Source of the DNA: Nitrolancea sp040255925
GTDB taxonomy: Bacteria; Chloroflexota; Chloroflexia; Thermomicrobiales; Thermomicrobiaceae
DNA: 60,779 bases
Assembly (NCBI GenBank): GCA_040255925.1
Contig: JBDZVX010000003.1
Coordinates: 1 to 60,779 of the forward strand
Direction: 5' to 3'
The stretch's first letter is position 1; each line of letters opens with the position of its first letter. Of this stretch, positions 8,386-17,224 are shown one piece after another. The notes beneath the pieces were generated by a model. The model was not told where the DNA came from. It saw nothing but the letters and a program-made list of their open reading frames with translations, and ran no database searches. The position numbers and the translations under genes are program-made.

Positions 8386-9907
8386 TAATTGCTCCTAGTA
8401 CGCTTAATCCAAACTCCAGATCATGAATGAATGCCTGGCGCGTTGCATTTCGCATGAGTGATCGCGCGCGGATCTGAGCAATCAAGTTGTCGTCTATCGC
8501 AACCTCCACCTGCAATCGTTCCAACAGGGGTTTACTGCGTGAATGCACTGGTAATGTGAGATGGGTATAGGGCTCCCGACTGTCACCATGCGACGCTCGT
8601 CCAGGCCATGTAGGGCGTGCGAACAGGAATTTAGCGAACCCGTCGCTGGGGTCCACGCAATACATGTCGATTTTGCACGATATGGCTTTGCCGCCGAGCG
8701 GTAAGTCCGTTCCTGCCGGGATGACTTCGACATAGCTATCGTCTGCGTGGAGTATCTCGATGGGCTTTGCCAGTTGCAAGCCAACGCCATCATGGGCTAT
8801 CCAGGCTGCGCCTTCGGAGATCACGCTCGCCGGGTTATCCACGAGCCGGAGCCGGTTGATTCCGAAGATATCCCGCAACCCTTTCCGAATAGCCGGCATC
8901 GAAACCATACCGCCGGTAGCCAAGCAGAACTCGACCTCCCCGCGATGGACACTTGCTCTGTCGAGGAGTGTGTCGATCTTACACAACCCTCTGGAGATCA
9001 AATCCTGAACGCTATCTTCGAGTTCTGATCTCGTGATTTGAACGTATAGGTCTTTTTCATGTCCAGATGACGCCAGCAGGTCGCGAACGACGACCGGGGC
9101 AACGTCACGTCTAGAAAGGATGATCTTCGCATCTTCACAAGCGTGAATGAGGCGAGCGTCGGCGGTAGGCTGCAAGCGGCTCCAGTCTGAATTCGGATGC
9201 TGGTCCTCGTGTTTCTTGCGCACTAACCGCCTCATGCAGAGGTCGAATTGATCACCGCCCACTTCACCATCACCTACATTGAGAATCTGGGTCAAAACCC
9301 CGTCTCGTAGCTGGCATAGGGTCAGGTCGAGCGTACCACCACCCCAATCGAATACGAGAACCAGGCGACGTTCGAGGTTGGAAAGTTCCTGTTGGAAGTC
9401 TGTCCTGGAGCGGAGGTAGCCGTAGAGCGCGGCTAGCGGTTCGTGCACAAACTGATGGATGTGGATACCCGCCTTCAATGCGGCTTGGCGTAGCTCTGCG
9501 CGAGCCGGGCCGCGCATGGTGACCGGAATAGTTATGACTGCGCGATTGAATGAGTTATCTCCGTGCCATTGACCGAGTGCATCCTTGCGAAGGTAACTCA
9601 GGACGTCAGCTACCACGTCTACTGCCTGATGGCTAATCCCATCCACATAGATTCCCGTTGGCGATCCAAGGAACATCTTCGGTGAACGAACGATGTCACC
9701 GAAGACGCCCAGGCCCAGATCACTCAACTGGGCCAACGCTCGGTGACCGACGATAGGTTCGCCACCTGGGTACCAGACCACTGACGGATGAGGCTTGCCA
9801 TCCTGCACGAAGCTGCGCGGCGTAAACCGCCCAGACTCGTTATCGAAGTGAATGACGGTAGCTAAGCTGTTGGTGGTCCCGAAGTCGAGGCCGAAGGTCG
9901 CAGCCAT
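8375..9907 (-). CDS. Hsp70-family ATPase in an accessory operon
   Basis: A 510-residue protein with the actin-like Hsp70 ATPase: phosphate-1 loop FGLDFGTTNS at residues 5-14, phosphate-2 loop VFDWGGGTLDLTL (Trp replaces the usual Leu/Phe), and an adenosine-site string LATGGMVSMP. After about residue 365 comes a short divergent segment that keeps a beta-sandwich-like VEVAIDDNLIAQI but is much shorter than the DnaK substrate domain plus lid. It is therefore not the housekeeping DnaK, and no DnaJ or GrpE gene is nearby. The start ATG lies inside the preceding coiled-coil gene (46-base overlap) with an AAGGAAA site. It is the third cistron of four. The role of such divergent Hsp70 ATPases in accessory clusters is unknown; conformational switching of partner proteins is an inference. 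Confidence 0.85.
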   Translation of the reverse strand: MAATFGLDFGTTNSLATVIHFDNESGRFTPRSFVQDGKPHPSVVWYPGGEPIVGHRALAQLSDLGLGVFGDIVRSPKMFLGSPTGIYVDGISHQAVDVVADVLSYLRKDALGQWHGDNSFNRAVITIPVTMRGPARAELRQAALKAGIHIHQFVHEPLAALYGYLRSRTDFQQELSNLERRLVLVFDWGGGTLDLTLCQLRDGVLTQILNVGDGEVGGDQFDLCMRRLVRKKHEDQHPNSDWSRLQPTADARLIHACEDAKIILSRRDVAPVVVRDLLASSGHEKDLYVQITRSELEDSVQDLISRGLCKIDTLLDRASVHRGEVEFCLATGGMVSMPAIRKGLRDIFGINRLRLVDNPASVISEGAAWIAHDGVGLQLAKPIEILHADDSYVEVIPAGTDLPLGGKAISCKIDMYCVDPSDGFAKFLFARPTWPGRASHGDSREPYTHLTLPVHSRSKPLLERLQVEVAIDDNLIAQIRARSLMRNATRQAFIHDLEFGLSVLGAINAA

Positions 9908-10932
9908 TGCATTTCCTTTTCAATGAGATTTAGTGCCTCTTCAAGTAATATTTCGGCGGCCTCTGTTCTCGGCGGGCTTGCGCGGACAGCGTCTAAGCTT
10001 GTCTGTAGCCAGCGGGTGACTTGTCCCTGCAGTGCGCCTCGTATGCGTCCACGCTGCTCGTCAAGTTTGTACTGGTAGTCGGCGCGAATGCTGACGACTT
10101 GCTTTTCGAGCTGCACTTTGGTCCTTTCCGCAGCATCTTTCAGTTCTTGTAGTTCGGCATTCTCATGGTGCAGATCATTTATATCGGCTTTGAGTTGAGT
10201 GTTTATGGCAGAGAGACGGGTAATTTGTTCCTTCTCAGACTGAATCTGCGCGTTCAGTCCATCCACTACCGTTTTCGACCCCTCAAAGTACGCTAACAAT
10301 GATTCAAATTGTGGCCCTGTCGGCGGAGTGGCGAGTAACACCTCTAGCGGAGTTGGCGCCATTCTTGCAGCCTTGGAAAGGGTTGGATTACGCACTGCAG
10401 AGTCGAGGAGTCTCAACGCGGTGTCGTGGTCGAGCAGTTGCCGGTACCATCCGAAATGTATGAGTAGCAGGAGAAGATTGAAGTCGTTTGCCTTGAGCGG
10501 TCTCCTAGGAAAACCCTCTATCCATGATGAAACGGATTGTTCGAAGGCCACGGCATCGAGTGAGTCGGGCAGCGTGACGACACCGAGCCGTTTGATCCCA
10601 ACCTCAGTAAGATCCGTGACGATTCGGCAAATGGTATCGCTGGCGAAGGAGGATGCTTGCAACATAGATAGAAGTCGCTTCACCTGCTCCGGCCCGATCG
10701 TAAGCGCTTCCGCAAACTGGTTTCTAGCACTCTCATCTGGCCTGATAACTCTGCCCGTCTTGGTCTTCTTCGATTTCCCTGTCACCTGGTCCGAAACGGT
10801 GATGGCGCCGTGTTCCATATCGCGCAAAAAGCGGTCGGCAGGTACCTTCTTCCCAGTTAGGAAAGTTACCCATGGAGAGACAGGTGTGGACGATGTCGGC
10901 ACAGTAAGAGGCTTAATGGTTTCACGCTTCAT
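9862..10932 (-). CDS. Coiled-coil protein of unknown function, Hsp70-operon partner
   Basis: 356 residues. The ATG at 10932 (MKRETIKPLTVP) has a GGAGGAGAA site; codons further upstream belong to the overlapping preceding gene. Residues up to about 60 are polar. A mainly helical central region follows, with a hydrophobic stretch FNLLLLLIHFGWY that is too polar on its flanks to be a clear membrane segment. From about 215 to 300 there is a long heptad-rich coiled coil (QIQSEKEQITRLSAINTQL and onward), then a short helical tail. I recognise no family. Its position between the zinc-finger gene (11-base overlap) and the Hsp70 gene (46-base overlap) implies co-translation. A nucleotide-exchange or scaffold role for the Hsp70 is conceivable by analogy with the long helices of GrpE, but there is no sequence proof. 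Confidence 0.75.
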   Translation of the reverse strand: MKRETIKPLTVPTSSTPVSPWVTFLTGKKVPADRFLRDMEHGAITVSDQVTGKSKKTKTGRVIRPDESARNQFAEALTIGPEQVKRLLSMLQASSFASDTICRIVTDLTEVGIKRLGVVTLPDSLDAVAFEQSVSSWIEGFPRRPLKANDFNLLLLLIHFGWYRQLLDHDTALRLLDSAVRNPTLSKAARMAPTPLEVLLATPPTGPQFESLLAYFEGSKTVVDGLNAQIQSEKEQITRLSAINTQLKADINDLHHENAELQELKDAAERTKVQLEKQVVSIRADYQYKLDEQRGRIRGALQGQVTRWLQTSLDAVRASPPRTEAAEILLEEALNLIEKEMQWLRPSASTSGPPTA

Positions 10933-12109
10933 ATTGCGTATTCTCCTCCAGCCGGTGTTGAACCCAACGTTTGAACACCGAGTCGAATTGGATGGCGTGC
11001 AAGTGTGGACGCGCATCGGACGCACGACCGAGACGCAGATAACCCTCGGAACAGATGACATGGACTTTCGCGAGATCGTGGGTGCTGATCATGGTCCCAC
11101 CACGGATCAATTGCCGTAGTTCGTTTAGATGGGTTAGGGACAGCACGTCTCCATCGCAAAGGTGGCCACACGCGGACAGCAAGTTGCAGGTAACCTGGTC
11201 GATCGGGCAAATCGGGTGAGGGGCTCCATCTTGTAGCGGTGGCGTTGACATCTCACCACCGACGGCCTCCGCTTTGACGGGCAAGTTGGCGCATTTGCGG
11301 AAGAACCGCAGAGCAGCCTCGAGTTCAGTAGCCGTCGTCGTTCCGTAGTCATGAAAATCGTTCAAGTTGAACCGTATGCTACTGGATACAGTTAAGGCCA
11401 CCGGACGGTGGAAGTCGCGCAAAATTTTAAGCGCCGAACGCATCTTGGACTCGAATTCTGCGAAGCCGACCGGAGCATGGGAGTAGGACCGTCGTTCCTT
11501 CAGAATGATTCCTAGTGCATATTCCCCAAGGGCGCCGCCATATTCTCGAGCAGGCGCATCCTTGTCTTTCAGTCCAGATTCGAACCGCTCCAGATCCGGG
11601 TGTCTCAGATCATCAAGGACCAGCGTTTGAATGAAGTGCGAATCCACTTCGTTGAGATCAGAAGCATGAGGAATGCGGAAACGCACGAAATAATCACTCG
11701 TGGTCTGCGCATGGTCCACCCTACGTTCGTGGACTAGGCGAATGCGCCACGTGGAATTCGTGGCCCGAGTAAACCGCTTTCGAAACTCCGAAACGGCCAT
11801 GTCTTCCCATTGGGAGCCGTCCACCTGCACCCGACAGCTAGAACAACGGAAGAGCCGCACATCACTTTCTGCAACTGGCGCACGAACCACGCTTTCCTGA
11901 AGGAGCGGCTGGGCTTGTACATACAGGGCTGGTAATCCGAGAGGATGTTCTAACCTGAGGTGGTGGCGGAGTTCCTCGATCGACGGGAGGTTGATCCCGC
12001 ACGACGAACATGGGAACCCCCGGGGTTTAACGGGACCACGCGCGGGAGGGGCCTGGCCCTCTAAGAATCGCTCTTCATCTTTCTCTCGTATCCACCCTAC
12101 TGTCGGCAT
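10922..12109 (-). CDS. C2H2-like zinc-finger protein of unknown function, first gene of the Hsp70 operon
   Basis: The ATG at 12109 is preceded by GGAGAAG at good spacing and gives 395 residues; an ATG at 12169 would add 20 residues but lacks a ribosome site. Near the N terminus FPCSSCGINLPSIEELRHHL followed by RLEHP is a C2H2-type finger (Cys-x2-Cys, then two His). A second CxxC lies in FRCSSCRVQV, and a third Cys cluster near residue 300 (PICPIDQVTC). The middle (LVHERRVDHAQTTSDYFVRF) looks globular and mixed alpha/beta. C2H2 fingers are rare in bacteria and usually bind nucleic acid or protein. The gene heads four overlapping cistrons and probably supplies target recognition, which is inference. 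No catalytic motif is visible. Confidence 0.75.
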   Translation of the reverse strand: MPTVGWIREKDEERFLEGQAPPARGPVKPRGFPCSSCGINLPSIEELRHHLRLEHPLGLPALYVQAQPLLQESVVRAPVAESDVRLFRCSSCRVQVDGSQWEDMAVSEFRKRFTRATNSTWRIRLVHERRVDHAQTTSDYFVRFRIPHASDLNEVDSHFIQTLVLDDLRHPDLERFESGLKDKDAPAREYGGALGEYALGIILKERRSYSHAPVGFAEFESKMRSALKILRDFHRPVALTVSSSIRFNLNDFHDYGTTTATELEAALRFFRKCANLPVKAEAVGGEMSTPPLQDGAPHPICPIDQVTCNLLSACGHLCDGDVLSLTHLNELRQLIRGGTMISTHDLAKVHVICSEGYLRLGRASDARPHLHAIQFDSVFKRWVQHRLEENTQYEA

Positions 12110-12662
12110 ATCTTCTCCATGCACGTGCTTAGCTAAAACGACAGCACCAACAATGACGCCTAGACCCATTTACTGCCCAGAAACGGGCAAAGGGTTAAAG
12201 CAAGCTAGACGACGATGCCATGCCTTGTGGTCAGCCGGTGACGCGTGATGGGTCTAAAGAGGAGTAACCAGTCAGCTTGACCTCGTCAAGCATGTCGTCC
12301 GCCGGATTATAAACCAAATTGCTGAATCAGGTTGATGGTACGTATTCAACGTGTGCGGGCAAATCGTCCGTTACGGTGTAGCCTCGCGCTATGGTCCAAT
12401 TCCACGCTGCCGGCCAGCCCCAAGTGAATCGGCCTACCTCTTGAGTGTTGAGTGACCGCATCGTCACTTCGTCATCAGGTGACTCGCGCGGCCGCCGGTT
12501 CAGTAGCAGGTAAAAGCGACGGCGATGAGGGCTATGGTTTCCGCGGCGTGTATGAAAGGCTCGGGTGTGAACGAGGTTAGGTGTTTCCCATAGGCGCGTT
12601 TGTCCGTGGTTGGGGAGGTAGCGCCACTTTACAAAGGCAAGCCCTCAGCAAAGTGATCCGGG
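12110..12662. other. Intergenic interval upstream of the Hsp70 operon
   Basis: About 550 bases with no supportable gene. A small dyad (TGCCC and GGGCA around GTTTCT on the minus strand, 12173-12188) lies about 65 bases before the first operon gene and could be an operator. No repeat, integrase or tRNA marks an island boundary here. Confidence 0.4.
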
Positions 12663-13835
12663 TTAGTAGGCGGTGACCGCGGAGATCTTCCGGAGACGGG
12701 TCACCGTCTCCGCGAGGACGTCGATCGCGCGATCGACGTGCGCCGGGGTGTTGTCTTTGCCCAGAGTGAGGCGGACGCTGCCGTTTGCCAGGCTGGGCGA
12801 GAGCCCGATCGCGGTCAGGACGTGACTCGGCTCGGTCGAGCCGGTCGTGCAGGCCGAGCCGCTCGATGCCGCGATGCCGTGCATGTCCAGGTTCAGGAGA
12901 ATCGTTTCCCCCTCGACGCCCGCGAATGAGACATTGACGTTGTTTGGTAGACGCTCGTTACGATCGCCGTTCAGGTGGGTACCGGGGATCCGTTCGAGGA
13001 TTCCATCGAGTAACCGCTCACGCAACGCGAGCAGATGTGCGTACCGCTCGTCCCGCTGCCGGTAGGCTTCCCGGAGCGCGACCGTCATTCCGACGATCCC
13101 AGCGACGTTCTCGGTCCCCGCCCGCCGGTTGTTCTCCTGCGCGCCGCCACTCTGCTGCCAGAGGATCGGCGTCTCGCGCCGCACGTAGAGCAATCCCACG
13201 CCCTTGGGCGCGTAGAACTTATGGGCTGAGAGCGAGAGCAGATCGACGCCCAGATCCTCTACATCGATCGGGAGAATGCCGCCGGCCTGGACGGCGTCGG
13301 TGTGAAACGTGATTCCGCGTTCGTGGGCGAGCGTGCCGATCTCCCGGATTGGCTGGATCGTCCCGACCTCATTGTTGGCGTACATCACCGAGATCAGGAT
13401 CGTGTCGTCACGGATGGCGGCGGCGATATCCTCGGGGCGGACGATGCCATCCGCGCCTGGCCGCACGTAGGTCGCCTCAAATCCCAACTTTTCGAGGAAC
13501 TCGACACTGTGCAGAACCGCGTGATGCTCGATCGCGGTGGTGATGATGTGTTTGCCGCGCCCGTAGAGCCGGTGCCACCAGGCCACGCCCTTGATCGCGA
13601 GGTTATCGCTTTCGGTGCCCCCGCTGGTGAAGATGATCTCCCGCGCCTGGCAATTGAGGATCTTCGCCAGAATACCGCGTGACTGGTCCAGCGCGGCGCG
13701 CGCCTCCCGGCCTGCCGCGTAGATGCTGGAGGGATTGCCGTAGCGGAGGGTGAGGTAGGGTAGCATCCCGTCCGCGACGGCCGGGTCCACCGGGGTCGTC
13801 GCGGCATGGTCAAGATAAATGTCCGTTTGATTCAC
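12663..13835 (-). CDS. iscS: Cysteine desulfurase (NifS/IscS family)
   Basis: PLP enzyme that takes sulfur from cysteine for Fe-S clusters and thio-modifications. PLP-binding lysine K206 lies in SLSAHKFYAP, AIEHHAV supplies the ring-stacking histidine, and the catalytic persulfide cysteine C329 lies in SSGSACTTGS; the long loop SACTTGSTEPSHVL is of the group I (NifS/IscS) type. I chose the GTG at 13835 (390 residues, MNQTDIYLDHAATTPVD) because GGAGGG lies five bases upstream, whereas an in-frame GTG at 13850 has no such site. It follows the Rrf2 regulator by 59 bases on the same strand, the common iscR-iscS arrangement. There is no iscU or hesB in the window. Confidence 0.95.
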   Translation of the reverse strand: MNQTDIYLDHAATTPVDPAVADGMLPYLTLRYGNPSSIYAAGREARAALDQSRGILAKILNCQAREIIFTSGGTESDNLAIKGVAWWHRLYGRGKHIITTAIEHHAVLHSVEFLEKLGFEATYVRPGADGIVRPEDIAAAIRDDTILISVMYANNEVGTIQPIREIGTLAHERGITFHTDAVQAGGILPIDVEDLGVDLLSLSAHKFYAPKGVGLLYVRRETPILWQQSGGAQENNRRAGTENVAGIVGMTVALREAYRQRDERYAHLLALRERLLDGILERIPGTHLNGDRNERLPNNVNVSFAGVEGETILLNLDMHGIAASSGSACTTGSTEPSHVLTAIGLSPSLANGSVRLTLGKDNTPAHVDRAIDVLAETVTRLRKISAVTAY

Positions 13836-13894
13836 GGACGCCCTCCGCACGACGTGTGATGAGGCGATGGGTGAACACGAAAGAACAGAACCGG

Positions 13895-14338
13895 CTAGCT
13901 CGCTTGCTTCTCGGGCGATCGCGAACGCCGTTGACGAAGCAGGTCGGCGAGCGTGGTCGAATCGAGCGCTTCGACGATACTATCCCGGACCTTCACCCAC
14001 ACCACGCGCGTGGCGCAGCCATCGATCATCGGGCAAATATCTTCGTCCGCGTCCTCGGTCACGCAAACCGCCGGCGCGACCGGGCCTTCCATCACGCGAT
14101 AGACCTCTCCGACTTTGACTTCGGCCGGCGGCCGGGCAAGCTCATAGCCGCCATGCGCTCCACGAGTGCTGGCAACGAGACCAGCTCGCCGGAGCGGCCC
14201 GATAAGCTGCTCCAGATAAGCCGGCGGCACCGCGGAATCGGCAGCGATCGTTGTCAGCGGGACCGGCCCCTGTCCGTATAGCCGGGCGAGCGAAACCATT
14301 GCTCGCATTCCGTATTCACCTCTAGTAGAGATTTTCAT
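13895..14338 (-). CDS. Rrf2-family transcriptional regulator, probable Fe-S sensor
   Basis: A 147-residue winged-helix regulator beginning MKISTRGEYGMRAMV, the typical Rrf2 start. The recognition region LEQLIGPLRRAGLVASTRG is followed by GGYELARPP, the wing. Three cysteines C92, C102 and C108 sit where IscR binds its [2Fe-2S] cluster, although the first gap is longer than in IscR. The ATG at 14338 has a GGGAGGTG site; the longer open frame upstream is intergenic. It lies directly before the cysteine desulfurase and probably controls it according to Fe-S status, as IscR does, which is inference from context. Confidence 0.92.
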   Translation of the reverse strand: MKISTRGEYGMRAMVSLARLYGQGPVPLTTIAADSAVPPAYLEQLIGPLRRAGLVASTRGAHGGYELARPPAEVKVGEVYRVMEGPVAPAVCVTEDADEDICPMIDGCATRVVWVKVRDSIVEALDSTTLADLLRQRRSRSPEKQAS

Positions 14339-14385
14339 AGCGACGCGCACCTCCCGGGTTCGTCGCGGGTTCGTTCGATTGGGAT

Positions 14386-14414
14386 AATCGTACACCCGAG
14401 AGGTAGGGCGGTCA
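14386..14414 (-). promoter_or_regulatory. Promoter of the rrf2-iscS operon
   Basis: On the minus strand TTGACC (14409-14414) and TACGAT (14386-14391) are separated by exactly 17 bases, about 50 bases upstream of the Rrf2 start. An autoregulatory Rrf2 site could overlap it, but I see no clear palindrome. Confidence 0.55.
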
Positions 14415-14640
14415 AGCAGCGCCTGGCCGTTCCGGCTGTCCGGACGGGGGATTGACATTCCCGCGACTGAACGTACGATCGGTAACAGGGGACCGCGCGA
14501 ACGGTGCATCACGCCCGGGCGACGAGGTGTGCGCTATGCCGGCGAGTGACTGGCCGGTTTGGTCCGGGTGCAGACTCATAATTCACCGACCGCCGGGATG
14601 GACCGGTGGGTTCGCGAGGGGGAAGAGCGAAAGGGTAGCC

Positions 14641-15234
14641 GTGCATAATCGTGATGCCGCGATCGAATGGGCAGCGGGGATCGTCAACCGCCGGGATGTT
14701 CTCTATCTCGATACCGAGACGACCGGACTCGACTCCCGGGCTGAGATTGTCGAGATCGCGGTGATCAATGGAGTTGGTGTGACCGTCCTAGACCGGCTGG
14801 TGCGGCCCAGCAGCCGGATTCCCCCCGAGGTGACCGCCATCCACGGGATCGATGACGACATGGTCGCGGGCGCGCCAACCTGGCCGGTCGTATTCGCGGA
14901 ATTCGCTCAGTTGCTCCAGTGGTACGCGTCGATCGTGGTCTACAACGCGCCCTTCGATCGCCGGATCATCAATCAGGTGAACCAGCGGCACGGTCTGCCG
15001 CCGGTTGAGATCGATTGGCACTGCGCGATGCAACAGTTTGCGGTCTATGCCGGCAGGCGGCACTCGCTGGCGCGGGCAGCCCGCAGTATCGGCGTGCCAC
15101 TGGCGCCAACCCACCGGGCGCTCGCCGATACCCAGGTCTGCCGGGATCTGGTTCACGCCATGGCAGCTTCCCGGCCTTGCGACGAACCGCTCCCCGCGTT
15201 TCGTCCTCGCCGCCGGCGCTGGCTGCCGGACTAG
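14641..15234 (+). CDS. DnaQ-like 3'-5' exonuclease (DEDDh)
   Basis: Exonuclease of the DnaQ/RNase T superfamily. Motif I is YLDTETTGLD (Asp and Glu), motif II VYNAPFDRRII, and motif III HRALADTQVC with the His-x4-Asp of the DEDDh class, so all four metal-binding acidic residues and the catalytic histidine are present. A GTG at 14641 with AAAGGG upstream gives 197 residues, close to a minimal domain. An ATG at 14536 with GAGGTG upstream would add 35 residues that do not look conserved, so the start is uncertain. It is divergent from the rrf2 operon. It is probably a stand-alone repair or RNA-processing nuclease, since no polymerase subunit is adjacent. Confidence 0.85.
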   Translation: MHNRDAAIEWAAGIVNRRDVLYLDTETTGLDSRAEIVEIAVINGVGVTVLDRLVRPSSRIPPEVTAIHGIDDDMVAGAPTWPVVFAEFAQLLQWYASIVVYNAPFDRRIINQVNQRHGLPPVEIDWHCAMQQFAVYAGRRHSLARAARSIGVPLAPTHRALADTQVCRDLVHAMAASRPCDEPLPAFRPRRRRWLPD

Positions 15235-15256
15235 CCGCGCCACAGGCTTCAACCGC

Positions 15257-16315
15257 TTACCGGCGCGTGAAATCCGGCTCCGGCCCCAAGTTCCGGACGA
15301 ACGCGGCGATCAGCCGTGCCGCGGCATCCAGGTCATCGAGGCTGACTTGCTCGTTCGGGCTGTGCATATAGCGGTTTGGGATCGAGACGAGCCCGGTTGA
15401 GACTCCCGCCCGTGAGGGGGTAAACGCGTCGGCGTCGGTCCAGGTCTGGCGCGGCGCAGCTTCCACGCTGTAGGCGATATCGTTCGCGCGGGCGGCTTCA
15501 ACCAACCGGTCGAAGACGAGCGGATGTGTCGAGGATCCTCGGGCCAGCACTGGGCCTCCCCCGATTCGATGATCCCCTTCCCCCCGCTTGTCGGCACCGG
15601 GAACGTCGGTGGCATGGGTAACGTCCACGACGATCGCAACCGCCGGCTGGAGCGCAAAGGCGCTGGTCCGCGCTCCAAGGTGGCTGATCTCCTCCTGTGT
15701 TGCCGCAACCGCATAGACATCGGCGGCGGGCCGGTCGGCCGCGAGTAACCGGAGCGTCTCCAACGCGACGTACGACCCGGCACGGTTATCGATGCCGCGA
15801 GCGATCAGCCGGTTATTGCTGAGTTCAACGGGTGGCTGCTCGATGACGGCGACATCGCCGACCGTGACCCGCTCGCGCGCCTCGTCCCCGTCCTTCGCGC
15901 CGATATCAATCCAGAGGTCCTTAATCTTGGCAGCCCGGCCCCGTTCGTCCTCGCTCAGCAGGTGGATCGGCGCCCGGCCGATCACTCCGGTCGTGAACCC
16001 AGCCCGGCCGGTCAGCCGGACGCGCTGGCCGGTCAGCATCTGGTCATCCCAGCCGCCAATCGGCCGGAACCAGAGGTACCCCTGATCATCGATGTGCGTG
16101 ATCATCAGGCCGATCTCATCGATGTGTCCCTCAATGACCACGACCGGGCCATCGCCACGGAGCCGCGCGTGGCTGCTTCCATTGATATCGACCCGGACCT
16201 CGTCCGCGAGCTGCTCGGCCTCCGCGCGCCAGATTCTCGCCGCCGGTTCCTCGAAACCCGATGGGCTCGCGGCGCTCAGTAAATTCAAGAGGAATCGCTT
16301 ACTCTGCTCGTTCAC
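15257..16315 (-). CDS. M42-family metallo-aminopeptidase
   Basis: Dinuclear zinc peptidase of the FrvX/PepA-like M42 family, 352 residues, which form large tetrahedral dodecamers and remove N-terminal residues from peptides. Metal ligands and catalytic residues can be placed: EGHIDEIG (His), ARGIDNRAGSY (bridging Asp), ATQEEISHLGAR (catalytic Glu and ligand Glu), VDVTHATDV (Asp) and RYMHSPNE (last His). The start is GTG with AAGGATG upstream. It is convergent with the exonuclease gene, separated by 22 bases. Specificity cannot be read from sequence; a cellulase annotation sometimes given to this family would be wrong. Confidence 0.92.
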   Translation of the reverse strand: MNEQSKRFLLNLLSAASPSGFEEPAARIWRAEAEQLADEVRVDINGSSHARLRGDGPVVVIEGHIDEIGLMITHIDDQGYLWFRPIGGWDDQMLTGQRVRLTGRAGFTTGVIGRAPIHLLSEDERGRAAKIKDLWIDIGAKDGDEARERVTVGDVAVIEQPPVELSNNRLIARGIDNRAGSYVALETLRLLAADRPAADVYAVAATQEEISHLGARTSAFALQPAVAIVVDVTHATDVPGADKRGEGDHRIGGGPVLARGSSTHPLVFDRLVEAARANDIAYSVEAAPRQTWTDADAFTPSRAGVSTGLVSIPNRYMHSPNEQVSLDDLDAAARLIAAFVRNLGPEPDFTRR

Positions 16316-16400
16316 TGTCGAACATCCTTCTGCTAGCTCCGATTCTCCGCCCGGCGCGGCAAGCAGCGCCGCTACCTGATCCTCAGCCGGTCCCGGCGCC

Positions 16401-16886
16401 TCAGCCCCAGCTCAGTTCAGTGAACTGGCGGTTGAAGTAGATGAGTGGGTCATCGCTTTCACCAAGCGTAAGATCCTCCACGAGACCGACGAAAATCGTG
16501 TGATCGCCGCCATCATAGGTGGCCCAATGGCTGCACTCGATCCAGGCTAGGCACCCATCGATACGGGGAACTCCGCGAGTTCCGGGGTGATGCGGCACGT
16601 GCTTGAACGCGGGATCGGCGAGTGGGGTCCGACCGGAGAACTGCTCGGCCAGGAACGACTGATCGCGCGAGAGGATATTGATGACGAACCCCGTCGCATC
16701 CGCGATCATGCGGTTGCTTTGGATTGCGCGGTCGATGCAGACCAGAATCAGCGGCGGCTCGACTGAGACGGAACAAAATGCCGACACGGTGACGCCATGA
16801 TAGCCGCGTTCATCGGCCGTCGTTACGACGACGACGCCGCTTGCGAATCTGGACATGCCATCTCGGAAGAGTTCCCGGCTAACCAT
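16401..16886 (-). CDS. Flavin reductase-like FMN-binding protein
   Basis: A 161-residue member of the flavin reductase domain family (the small component of two-component monooxygenases, or free-standing FMN reductases). Family landmarks are RFASGVVVVTTADERGYHG, TVSAFCSVSVEPPLILVCID, and the C-terminal pattern DHTIFVGLVEDL. The ATG at 16886 with GAAGGG upstream is preferred over a TTG 12 codons earlier. No monooxygenase partner is adjacent, so the electron acceptor is unknown. Confidence 0.88.
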   Translation of the reverse strand: MVSRELFRDGMSRFASGVVVVTTADERGYHGVTVSAFCSVSVEPPLILVCIDRAIQSNRMIADATGFVINILSRDQSFLAEQFSGRTPLADPAFKHVPHHPGTRGVPRIDGCLAWIECSHWATYDGGDHTIFVGLVEDLTLGESDDPLIYFNRQFTELSWG

Positions 16887-17082
16887 GTCCGTGCCCTTCG
16901 ATGCAGTACCGCCAGCGATCAACGCGTGCGTTCATTCCGGCGGTTCACAGCGTCCGGATCACATGATCCGCAGGGTTAAGTTGTAGCATGCTTGGGGGGT
17001 CATGAAATGGCAGTGAAAGCCAAATGATCGGTCGTGACCCGCGACCTTGGCGGTTCCCATCGTCGTCCCAGTCGGCCAGGAC

Positions 17083-17136
17083 CGCGCGGCGGTAAACCGG
17101 CCACGCTCATTGAACGAAGCCGGCCGAGGCCGGCTG
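17083..17136 (+). repeat. Intergenic palindromic repeat, module A copy 1
   Basis: A 54-base element containing GCGGTAAACC and then GAAGCCGGCC-GAGGCCGGCT, which can form two hairpins. It aligns with 49524-49577 (same strand) and 49749-49801 (opposite strand). It lies outside genes in all three cases. Confidence 0.7.
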
Positions 17137-17198
17137 CACGGGGTTGAGGGGGGCCGCTGCTCGTCAATTTAAGCGAACGCAAAGAATCTTCTAACGAA

Positions 17199-17224
17199 AA
17201 GATCCTTCTCTTTGTTCAGGATGA
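17199..17224 (+). repeat. Short intergenic repeat, module B copy 1
   Basis: A 26-base stretch beginning AAGATCCTTC and ending TTCAGGATGA. It matches the reverse complement of 49660-49684 with few differences. Confidence 0.65.

Noticed and set aside
12170..12662. Search for island-end markers (direct repeats, tRNA, integrase) beside the Hsp70 operon
   Set aside because: None could be seen by eye, so acquisition by transfer rests only on base composition and gene content.
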